Below, piece by piece: positions 3,735 to 10,506 of a DNA stretch of 24,797 nt. This stretch comes from a virus. The DNA lies in the IMG/VR virus record IMGVR_UViG_3300008220_000065, positions 1-24,797 of that record. One strand, given 5' to 3'. Each line of letters starts with the position of its first letter. Position 1 is the stretch's first letter. The notes under the pieces are model-generated. The model saw only the letters and a list, made by a program, of their open reading frames with translations, was not told the DNA's origin and searched no databases. The position numbers and the translations under genes are program-made.

Positions 3735-5639
3735 TTAATTTTCTACCGCTTCTCCCCAAGAAGGCCCAATTTCTATGTCACAGTGGTTAGGAACCGTCAA
3801 TTCTATGGCGTTTTCCATCAGATGTGCCAACATTTCGGCATGTCGTTTGTCTTCCACCGAGAAAGCCAGTTCATCATGGATTTGAAGGAGGGGAATCTCC
3901 CCGGCCTCGCACACATCCACCATGGCTTGCTTCGTCTGGTCAGCAGCGGAAGCTTGGATTAAACGGTTAAGCGCCTTATAGGTGTAGCTTCTCTTGAGCC
4001 GGGTCGTTGGACCGTGGGCGGCGATTGCTTCTTCTTTAGGGAGCGCCTTGTGCATTTCAAAAGTGGCTGGTTCCCAGAGATCGAAGCGGCACTTGCGTCC
4101 CTTGAGGGAGCGGATGCTACCGGAGGAGCGTGGATCTTCGAGTCTTTTCTGTACGCCCTTGGTGAGCATTTTCACAAACGGCACCTTCTCGTGGTATTCC
4201 TCCGTCAATTGTTTGGCGTCTTCATCGCTTATGCCCAGTTCCACCGCCAATTTTTTGATGCCCATGCCATAGAGGAGGGCTAGAGAGATAGTTTTCCCAC
4301 GTTTCCTGTCGATCCCGGCCATTTCGGCCACCACGTTGTGGAAGTCAGCCTTCGGATTATCCTGGTACTCCTTTATAAAGGCATCCACCCCGGGGAGCGG
4401 TTCGTTCTTGAAGTCACTGAACACCTTGGCGTAATGGGTCATTATGCGTGGCTCTTGCTGGCTGAAATCAATTGCCGCCCACTGGCGTCCTTCTTCGGGA
4501 AGGAACAGGCGGCGGATCATAGGCCCGAGTTCAGGGTCACGACTCGGCAACTGCTGGAGATTTGGACTGTTCATGCTGATTCTGCCGCTGACGGTCCCCC
4601 CGTCGCTGGATCTCACTTGGTTGATATGACTGTGGATGCGTCCTTGATGGACATGCTTGAGGATGGAGTCCAGAAAAGTGCCGTGTACCTTGTTCAGGTT
4701 TCGGGCTTGCACGATTAACTGGGGCAGCTTATGGGGATGTTCGGTCAGAAAGCTCTTGGTGAAGGAGGGCGCTCCCTTATCTGTCTTGGGATAGGACAGT
4801 CCTGCTGCATCAAAGGCCGTAGCTATGCTGGCAGCGGCCCATATCTCCACGTCGCTCCCGGCGAGTTTTTTTATTTCCTTTACTGTTTCTTTCTCCCGTT
4901 TGAGCAGCACTTGTTTACTGCGCTCGGCTTCGTCCATGTCTATGCGGATACCAAGTTCGGTCATGCTCACCAGATGGGGAAGCAGGGTGGTTTCAAGATT
5001 CCAGACTTCCCACAGGTCTTCCTTGGTCAACAGGGTTTTGAGATGGTGCCACAGCTCAAGGGTGATCTCGGCATCTACCTCGGCGTAAGGGCCGACGTAC
5101 ATGGCGGGGAGTTTGTACATTTCGCCTTTTGGATCGACGCCAAACTCACGGGCCGCTTGGACTAGGGTCTTTTCGGATTTGGTTTTTCCAAGGAGGTCAT
5201 AGCACAGGGCGTTGAGCGAATAGCTGAACCGGTTTTCATCAAGCAGCGCAGAGGTCATCATGGTGTCGATGATCCTGCCTTTGACTTCAAAGCCCATGGC
5301 GCGGATCCAGCCCAGATCATACTGGGCGTTGTGCATTATCTTATCCCCAGGTGCGGCAAACACTTTCTTTAAGTATTTGTTTATCTGCCTAGCGTCCATG
5401 TTGCCGCCACCGACGTGGCCGACAGGGAAGTAGCCCTTCCATCCGGGCACTGCTATGGCATAGCCCACCACTTCGCCGTTCTTGGTCGGCCAGCCCGGAC
5501 CCCGGCTCTTGAGATCCGGGTCACGGGTTTCCACGTCTATTGAGATTTCCTTGGCATCGTGCAGATCAGGGAAAGGATGCTCCGGGGGGAGCCAGTCGGA
5601 CTTGGGGGGAAACATAGCCATCTGTAGTCTAGTTTGCAT
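3735..5639 (-). CDS. polA: Family A DNA polymerase with 3'-5' exonuclease domain
   Basis: A 634-aa replicative polymerase. The exonuclease (about residues 30-205) has Exo I Asp35/Glu37 in SIDVET, Exo II Asn104/Asp108 in HNAQYD and Exo III Tyr185/Asp189 in YAEVD. The polymerase has motif A AIDFSQQEPRIM (Asp391), motif B KTISLALLYG, and motif C QIHDEL (590s). The position matching E. coli Phe762 is Leu453. There is no 5'-3' exonuclease domain, as usual in phages. The ATG at 5639 overlaps the zinc-ribbon stop by 11 nt; Mets at 5621 and 5615 are alternatives, and an upstream TTG is unlikely. It is the last gene of the replication operon. Confidence 0.95.
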   Translation of the reverse strand: MQTRLQMAMFPPKSDWLPPEHPFPDLHDAKEISIDVETRDPDLKSRGPGWPTKNGEVVGYAIAVPGWKGYFPVGHVGGGNMDARQINKYLKKVFAAPGDKIMHNAQYDLGWIRAMGFEVKGRIIDTMMTSALLDENRFSYSLNALCYDLLGKTKSEKTLVQAAREFGVDPKGEMYKLPAMYVGPYAEVDAEITLELWHHLKTLLTKEDLWEVWNLETTLLPHLVSMTELGIRIDMDEAERSKQVLLKREKETVKEIKKLAGSDVEIWAAASIATAFDAAGLSYPKTDKGAPSFTKSFLTEHPHKLPQLIVQARNLNKVHGTFLDSILKHVHQGRIHSHINQVRSSDGGTVSGRISMNSPNLQQLPSRDPELGPMIRRLFLPEEGRQWAAIDFSQQEPRIMTHYAKVFSDFKNEPLPGVDAFIKEYQDNPKADFHNVVAEMAGIDRKRGKTISLALLYGMGIKKLAVELGISDEDAKQLTEEYHEKVPFVKMLTKGVQKRLEDPRSSGSIRSLKGRKCRFDLWEPATFEMHKALPKEEAIAAHGPTTRLKRSYTYKALNRLIQASAADQTKQAMVDVCEAGEIPLLQIHDELAFSVEDKRHAEMLAHLMENAIELTVPNHCDIEIGPSWGEAVEN

Positions 5640-5790
5640 AGGGCACCCACTTGGTTTCCCGCAGGATTGCCTTTTCAAAGTGGCGACAGCTTCGGCAGTA
5701 CCACCCTACTCGCTTTCTGGTTTCCATGTTAAGTACCTCTTCTGATTTTTCTTTGCACTGTGGGCAAGTGTTGGTGGTCAGGTCTGTCAT
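5629..5790 (-). CDS. 53-aa zinc-ribbon protein
   Basis: Begins MTDLTTNTCPQCKEKSEEVL. CPQC (residues 9-12) and CRSC (about 32-35) form a Cys4 zinc ribbon with a beta-strand between (KRVGWYC). Function unknown; between helicase and polymerase a role as a small replication accessory or nucleic-acid-binding protein is plausible. The ATG at 5790 overlaps the helicase stop as ATGA and its stop overlaps the polymerase start, so the three are probably translationally coupled. Its codons read cleanly through the gap, which would otherwise be an unexplained 150 bp. Confidence 0.7.
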   Translation of the reverse strand: MTDLTTNTCPQCKEKSEEVLNMETRKRVGWYCRSCRHFEKAILRETKWVPYAN

Positions 5791-7292
5791 AGGTCATAGG
5801 CTCGTGTGTAATCCTCCGGTTCAACGATGTACAGACTGGATTTGGTTCTTGTAACGCCGACATAGAACACACGATGAAGGTCATCTCCGGCTGACTTCAA
5901 AGCCGCTGCTGTAAGATCCAGAAAGAGTACCACGTTTTGGGCTTCGCCGCCTTTAGTGCCGTGGATCGTGGACAGTTTGATACGCGGCATGGCATTGAAC
6001 TTCTCGCCCCGCCGTAGCAGGGCTGTTATGTACGCCCGGTCAGGTGGTGGAATTTTGTCCATGGCTTCATGCCATATCATATCCTCGGTAGCCAGTAGGC
6101 CGTAGTATTTCTGCAAATCAGACAGTGACAGTTTTGCAGTGTCCGTTGTTACTATTTTTTTCTTGCCACGTGCAACTCGTCCGCCATTACCTGACATGAA
6201 GTTATAAATGATTTGTGCTATATCGCGTTCAACCGGTCTTCCCTTGCGCAGTCCTTCCCATGCGTTAACAGCTACCGACAGCTTTTCACTGATGGACCGG
6301 GAGCCGTTACGTTCAAACAAATACCCTAAGCTTTTCAACTGGATAGACAACGGGGTGAGCATGTAGTTGGCCTGAGCCATAATCAGCCATGTGCCCACAC
6401 TCATGTCCAAGCCGTCAATGGAGTGTAAGCGAGTGACCTGACCCCTTTCTTCCTTTGGTTTATAGACCTTGGGGAATCGTTTGTGGATACGGGATGAGAT
6501 TTTATTAGCCAGCGCATGTACTGTCTTGGGGATACGGTAAGACTGCTCAAGCACTTCCGAACCGCCGGGAAGGTTTATAAAATGGTCAACGTCGGCACCA
6601 GCCCAGCGATATAAACATTGGTCGTCATCACCAGCCACGTACATACGTTCCGATTTTTGATCTAACGCATGTGCTATGTCCCATTGCAACGGAGAAAGGT
6701 CTTGGGCTTCATCAAGGAAGCACAGTTTAAAATCAGGACACAGTTCCTCGGCGCTGCCAGCAAACAGTTCAAGCATGTCGGTATAGTCCAACAGCCCCTG
6801 TTTCTGTTTGTATTCATTATAAGAACGTGCCACGTAGTCCACTTCATGCCATGTAAAAGGTAGTTCGGTGTGGTTGTACTCAGTATGCAAAGAGGTTTTC
6901 TTCAGACGCGACAGGTTAATGAGGGACAGCATCGGGTGATCGCTCACTCCCACCGGGCCATCTTCACCCACCTCCTGCTGGTGTTTCACATTCAGGGTAA
7001 ACCCGATCTCCTTGGACAGTTCGGCGTAATGCTTTTTCTGCATGATGTCGCGTTCGCGGATGTTCAGTAGTTTGTACGATAAGGAATGGAGGGTGCGGAA
7101 ATAGAAAAGGTCGGAGTCCATGTCCAGCTTGAATCGAAAGGCTGCTCGTTCCCGGGCTTCATGTGCTGCCTTCCTGGTGAAGGCGAGAAAAGCTATTTGC
7201 TGGGGATTTATCCCCGCGTTCAGCGCCTCATCAACCATGTTCAAAAGGGTGGTGGTCTTGCCTGTACCGGGTGGCCCGAAGATCCTAAACAT
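5787..7292 (-). CDS. UvrD/PcrA-like superfamily 1 DNA helicase
   Basis: 501 aa. Walker A GPPGTGKT (residues 6-13), motif Ia-like AFTRKAA, Walker B CFLDEAQD (about 191-198), motif III GDDDQCLYRW (221-230), motif IV LEQSYR, motif V STIHGTKGGEA (441-451), and motif VI VGVTRTK. This is the complete SF1A core, so it should unwind DNA 3'-5' using ATP. It is shorter than host UvrD (about 720 aa) and starts straight at Walker A, so the usual N-terminal Q-motif is missing. The ATG at 7292 overlaps the upstream stop by 8 nt; the upstream GTG is not needed. A fork or repair helicase in phage replication is inferred. Confidence 0.9.
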   Translation of the reverse strand: MFRIFGPPGTGKTTTLLNMVDEALNAGINPQQIAFLAFTRKAAHEARERAAFRFKLDMDSDLFYFRTLHSLSYKLLNIRERDIMQKKHYAELSKEIGFTLNVKHQQEVGEDGPVGVSDHPMLSLINLSRLKKTSLHTEYNHTELPFTWHEVDYVARSYNEYKQKQGLLDYTDMLELFAGSAEELCPDFKLCFLDEAQDLSPLQWDIAHALDQKSERMYVAGDDDQCLYRWAGADVDHFINLPGGSEVLEQSYRIPKTVHALANKISSRIHKRFPKVYKPKEERGQVTRLHSIDGLDMSVGTWLIMAQANYMLTPLSIQLKSLGYLFERNGSRSISEKLSVAVNAWEGLRKGRPVERDIAQIIYNFMSGNGGRVARGKKKIVTTDTAKLSLSDLQKYYGLLATEDMIWHEAMDKIPPPDRAYITALLRRGEKFNAMPRIKLSTIHGTKGGEAQNVVLFLDLTAAALKSAGDDLHRVFYVGVTRTKSSLYIVEPEDYTRAYDL

Positions 7293-7467
7293 CTTCAAAT
7301 TGTGGCGTTCGCCACACACTATAGGAACGGGCGACGGGTTTGCGGTTCATGAATTTATCCTTTTTGTCTGCAATATAGCCCGGGGGAATTAAGCGAATGA
7401 TGCCGCCCCGTGCAAGGTATTGCTCCACATGCTCGGCTACCTGTTTGCGCTCGTCCTCTTTTGTCAA
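7285..7467 (-). CDS. Hypothetical 60-aa replication-module protein
   Basis: Small protein with the segment ARGGIIRLIPPGYIADKKDK, a pattern seen in short phage proteins of unknown function; similar short proteins are sometimes labelled regulators, but I cannot name a family. The start is inferred to be TTG at 7467: it overlaps the primase stop as TTGA and has AGGAAG about 7 nt upstream. The longer GTG form would overlap the primase by 82 nt, and there is no suitable ATG. Lies between primase and helicase. Confidence 0.6.
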   Translation of the reverse strand: MTKEDERKQVAEHVEQYLARGGIIRLIPPGYIADKKDKFMNRKPVARSYSVWRTPQFEDV

Positions 7468-9002
7468 AAAGGAGCTTCCTGCCCGTTGGAACCCACGGGG
7501 GTAGTCACTTGCCCCGTGTGCTGTGAATAAGCGGGAATTGCCCACACTCGTGTGGCTTTTCCGTTGATCTTCAAACTGATTGCTTCCCCGTTTATGTCTC
7601 TTAATCGTTGCGCAATTTTATGTGACTTGTACTCAAAAAATCTATTTTTTCTCAGGAAGGAATCAAAGTCTTTTAGCCGGAAATAGGTCTTTCCTTCATC
7701 GTCATCGGTGAAGGGTCGGCGCAACAGGATCTCTTCCCGGTTATCCGCCTTCTGCATCACAGTGCAGAACTCTTCCAAAAACTCATAGAACTGGCCTTGG
7801 ATGCTGGCGTCCTGCGATACCTCCACAATGCTACCATCGGTATCACTCATCTCCAGAAGGAGGGCATTGATTCGCCCTTCCCAGATTGGTTTGGACACCG
7901 AACGAGGCATAAAGTTTAGTTGTTCAACACAGGCCCGCTGGAACGCGGCCTGATTCATCAAAGCTTCGGTATCCAGTTCCAGTGGCTGGGCATTAACGTC
8001 CATGAACCACACCGGGGGAGAACTATTGTATTTTCTAAGATTGGCGATAGTCGCCCCGGACACTGCTGCTTCTATCCCGAACTTTCGAGTTTTGCAGACT
8101 TCGGCGTTGCAATACGCATTGATTGGTGCGTCCTTGCACATGTACGCATAGTCCTTGCGTTGTAGCTGCTTTGCCACCACGTTAACTTCGTTCAGGGGTA
8201 ACGGCGGCGAGAGATATTTGGCGTTGTAGACAAGGATCTCGGACTCCCACGAATCTGGATAAGCCTTGCGCAAATAAACGCCTACGTTGAACAGCCCGTT
8301 GTTCCTTCCCCCCTCGTTGATCATCTGCGCACAGAGCGTCTGGAGACACGGTGGACCGTCCTTTATAGGAACATTGGGATCATCTTCTATAGTAAGAGCT
8401 AAAAGCTGCTCAGGCGTCTGTATGTGCGTCTGGTGCAGTTGAAAGAATTCTTGGAGAGTGGCGGAGGAACCATCGTCTTTGATGGCATAACGCAGTCCTT
8501 CCTCGGCGTCATAAAAAGGCAAGTTTAAGAAGTTGCCGACATCACCTCGCTCAAGGAAGAGCTTGATCTGTTTGGGGAAGATCTCGCAATCACCGTAGCC
8601 CAGTGCAGCGGCCACATGCTGCAAGACTTCCTGCATCTCTTTGGCTGCAACCCACTGATCTACAAACAGAAAGCAGTGCGCCCCACCACTTTTGGAGCGG
8701 CATACCACCAGCGGCAGTTTCATGCGCCTGATTTTCTGGATTAATTCGGTGTGATCCAGGGGGTAAGTGTCAACGTCGATGCAACCCCACGTGACTTTGT
8801 TGTCCTCGTTGATGGGGATGATGCCTAGCGCATCGCCCTTACCGGTGAGATGGTTTTCCCACATCTCGTCAGTGCGTGGGGCTTTAACTACCGTCGCTTT
8901 GCCTGTGTTCTTCCCGTTGTTTTGTTGTCGGTCAATTCGATAGGTTCCGTAGGCTAGCTTCAGTCCCTCGAAAATGGCCGCGAACTGCTTTGCATCGGAC
9001 AT
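7464..9002 (-). CDS. Archaeo-eukaryotic-type (AEP) DNA primase
   Basis: 512 aa. Residues 70-115 hold the catalytic signature of AEP primases: WGCIDVDTYPL with Asp76/Asp78, followed by CRSKSGGAHCFLFV with the SGGxH nucleotide-binding motif (105-109). The overall layout is closest to the TOTE-conflict-type primase domains. From about 220 comes a PriCT-like helical segment (INEGGRNNGLFNVGVYLRK), and then a Cys cluster (C289, C298, C303) typical of phage primases. No Walker A is seen, so there is no fused helicase. It makes primers for the polymerase. The C-terminus is GQEAPF, very like the SSB-type tail of the upstream gene. Downstream gene starts on its stop (TTGA). Confidence 0.85.
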   Translation of the reverse strand: MSDAKQFAAIFEGLKLAYGTYRIDRQQNNGKNTGKATVVKAPRTDEMWENHLTGKGDALGIIPINEDNKVTWGCIDVDTYPLDHTELIQKIRRMKLPLVVCRSKSGGAHCFLFVDQWVAAKEMQEVLQHVAAALGYGDCEIFPKQIKLFLERGDVGNFLNLPFYDAEEGLRYAIKDDGSSATLQEFFQLHQTHIQTPEQLLALTIEDDPNVPIKDGPPCLQTLCAQMINEGGRNNGLFNVGVYLRKAYPDSWESEILVYNAKYLSPPLPLNEVNVVAKQLQRKDYAYMCKDAPINAYCNAEVCKTRKFGIEAAVSGATIANLRKYNSSPPVWFMDVNAQPLELDTEALMNQAAFQRACVEQLNFMPRSVSKPIWEGRINALLLEMSDTDGSIVEVSQDASIQGQFYEFLEEFCTVMQKADNREEILLRRPFTDDDEGKTYFRLKDFDSFLRKNRFFEYKSHKIAQRLRDINGEAISLKINGKATRVWAIPAYSQHTGQVTTPVGSNGQEAPF

Positions 9003-9015
9003 TTATTCTTCTCGG

Positions 9016-9038
9016 AAAAGGGGGCACCGGAGTGCCCC
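9016..9038 (-). other. Very stable cUNCGg-type RNA hairpin between SSB and primase genes
   Basis: In minus-strand RNA the 7-bp perfect stem GGGGCAC/GUGCCCC (9032-9038 with 9021-9027) closes a UCCG tetraloop with a C-G pair, the UNCG class of extra-stable loops. Only four U residues follow (9016-9019), weak for termination. It occupies the 44-nt gap between the two genes and could be an attenuator, an mRNA end stabiliser, or a pause site. Confidence 0.6.
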
Positions 9039-9046
9039 ATGCTAGA

Positions 9047-9853
9047 TTAAAACGGTGCTTCACCCGCATCCTTTTCAACGGGAATTTCTTCCCGTTCATG
9101 GTTAGCGGTCACTTGGCCTTTTTCAACGGATTCAGCGAAGATTTTGCAGTGGTTATAAGTATCCGCACTCTCCACTTTACCGTCCAGCGTGATATTCCAT
9201 GTGTTCCATGTATAGTTGCCTTTCGCTGCTTTTTCTGTGGTTAAGTGGTAAACGTAATAAAAGGAAGGAGGATTGAAATGTCCCTTTTTGCCCTTCTCTA
9301 ATCGGCTTGTCATCATGGAATTCCACTTTTCCGATTTTTTTTTGGCTGTTTTTGCCATGGTGATTAGACCGGGTTCAATGCGACCATCATCTTTGAGCAT
9401 TATGACGTAATGATGGGCGGTGTTTTCAAGGTAATTCTCTGAGCCAACGATATAATCAGTGTAGTCCTCTTTCCCATCAGGATCGAGACGTCGCTCAGTT
9501 TTGGGCATCTCGCCGGAGGCTTTTTGCGCCGGAGTATAGAAATTGATAGGCGCACCAGCTTCTTCTGAGTCTCGGGGTGCCCATTCGATGTAACGACGCT
9601 GATAGATACACGGCACCACTTTAATTCCAACTGTCTTGCTGAACACTTCCTGCGTGACACTGTTGTAAATGTCGCCACCCTTCGCGTCATACTCTTCCGC
9701 TTTTTCGGCGGTGAGAATTCTCAGAAATGGCAAAGCCAAATCTTCCGTGGTTATGTTCTGCAAACCTAGTCCGGCATCTGCCTCTACGCTTGCAATATCG
9801 AACGGGATTACATTGCTTTCTTTCTTCTTGCTTACTGTTTTGTTGTTTGTCAT
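9047..9853 (-). CDS. Probable phage single-stranded DNA-binding protein
   Basis: 268 aa. The N-terminal part (ITTEDLALPFLRILTAEKAE, then GGDIYNSVTQEVF and VVPCIYQRRYIEWAPR) resembles a phage protein family found in replication modules and often assigned to ssDNA binding. The last nine residues (EKDAGEAPF) form an acidic tail ending in Pro-Phe, as in E. coli SSB (DDDIPF), where the tail recruits partners. It sits directly before the primase and after a coiled-coil protein. Lys/aromatic-rich central segments (KTAKKKSEKWNSMM, NPPSFYYVYHL) fit an OB-type DNA surface. The SSB label is inference from tail and context; no enzymatic motif is seen. Confidence 0.55.
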   Translation of the reverse strand: MTNNKTVSKKKESNVIPFDIASVEADAGLGLQNITTEDLALPFLRILTAEKAEEYDAKGGDIYNSVTQEVFSKTVGIKVVPCIYQRRYIEWAPRDSEEAGAPINFYTPAQKASGEMPKTERRLDPDGKEDYTDYIVGSENYLENTAHHYVIMLKDDGRIEPGLITMAKTAKKKSEKWNSMMTSRLEKGKKGHFNPPSFYYVYHLTTEKAAKGNYTWNTWNITLDGKVESADTYNHCKIFAESVEKGQVTANHEREEIPVEKDAGEAPF

Positions 9854-9859
9854 TGGTTT

Positions 9860-10420
9860 CTACCTTTTAATTGTCGCTTTATGGCCTACATAGGCCCCAA
9901 ATAATTCTTCTGGGAAGTCCTGTCCCCCCTCAATCATCTCCTTAACAAAAGCCTTTAATGTTTGATTATGCACTTCGGCTTTCTGGTTCACGTCAAAGCC
10001 TTCGGACTGGGCCAGTTTAATAAAAGTTTCAGCCTTATCATCTTCGCCCCGCCCAAACGGCAACGACACAGTGTTCTTGATAATGTCGTCGTGACCTTTT
10101 TCTCGCAGCCAATTAAACGCCTCTTCCCGATTTTCAACTTTAATGTGTGCGCCATAGACAGCACCCACTTTGACCTTGGAACCGTCATCAAGTTCAAAAG
10201 AGGTCATTCCAATTTCTTGTAATAGAGAAGGCAGATCTTCGAGAGAGATTTTATCGCGTTCTTTTTTGGCTTCCTTGAGAATCCCTTCCAGCTTTTCTAC
10301 TTCTTCTTCCTTCTGTCGGAGAAGTCGGGCGACTTCCGCGATACTTTTTACACCTTCGGTGTTGAGGGACTCCACGCCAGAGGCGGCGTCGGCTTCCATT
10401 TGATCAAAAAGATCATTCAT
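9860..10420 (-). CDS. Coiled-coil replication-module protein (186 aa)
   Basis: Function unknown. Residues about 30-60 (VARLLRQKEEEVEKLEGIL plus following Lys/Glu) are a coiled coil. The C-terminal two thirds carry segments such as AFNWLREKGHDDIIK, SLPFGRGEDDKAETF and QTLKAFVKEMIE, a layout I associate with a widespread phage family of unknown role. An AAGGAG 9 nt before the ATG at 10420 fixes the start; a longer frame begins at 10468 but would run through the operator dyad. First gene of the replication operon, with promoter -10 near 10469-10474. Confidence 0.7.
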   Translation of the reverse strand: MNDLFDQMEADAASGVESLNTEGVKSIAEVARLLRQKEEEVEKLEGILKEAKKERDKISLEDLPSLLQEIGMTSFELDDGSKVKVGAVYGAHIKVENREEAFNWLREKGHDDIIKNTVSLPFGRGEDDKAETFIKLAQSEGFDVNQKAEVHNQTLKAFVKEMIEGGQDFPEELFGAYVGHKATIKR

Positions 10421-10439
10421 TTTCAGTGTCTCCTTATTT

Positions 10440-10458
10440 AAGAGTGTTATGCACTCTT
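10440..10458. promoter_or_regulatory. Operator-like dyad between divergent promoters
   Basis: Perfect 7-bp arms AAGAGTG (10440-10446) and CACTCTT (10452-10458) around a 5-bp spacer. The right end overlaps the -35 box of the plus-strand SNF2 promoter, and the whole dyad lies in the early transcribed leader of the minus-strand operon. A bound repressor could therefore act on both. Confidence 0.6.
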
Positions 10459-10486
10459 GCGAAAGCACATATTAATCGGATAGAAT
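10457..10486 (+). promoter_or_regulatory. Promoter for the SNF2 helicase gene
   Basis: TTGCGA (10457-10462), an 18-nt spacer, and TAGAAT (10481-10486; five of six matches to TATAAT). Transcription would begin around 10493, with the AAGGAG ribosome site and ATG (10507) directly downstream. Confidence 0.5.
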
Positions 10487-10497
10487 TAGATATGCAA
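10469..10497 (-). promoter_or_regulatory. Promoter for the replication operon
   Basis: On the minus strand TTGCAT (10492-10497), a 17-nt spacer, and TAATAT (10469-10474). Transcription would start around 10462, just ahead of the operator dyad. The spacing is ideal but the boxes are only partial matches (3/6 and 4/6). Confidence 0.4.
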
Positions 10498-10506
10498 GGA
10501 GAAATG

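Noticed and set aside
5640-5678. TTG extension of the DNA polymerase
   Set aside because: It overlaps the zinc-ribbon gene in another frame and adds no family-like sequence.
6160-6175. Another CACGTG core (in the helicase gene) as a second parS
   Set aside because: Flanking bases do not match the parS consensus.
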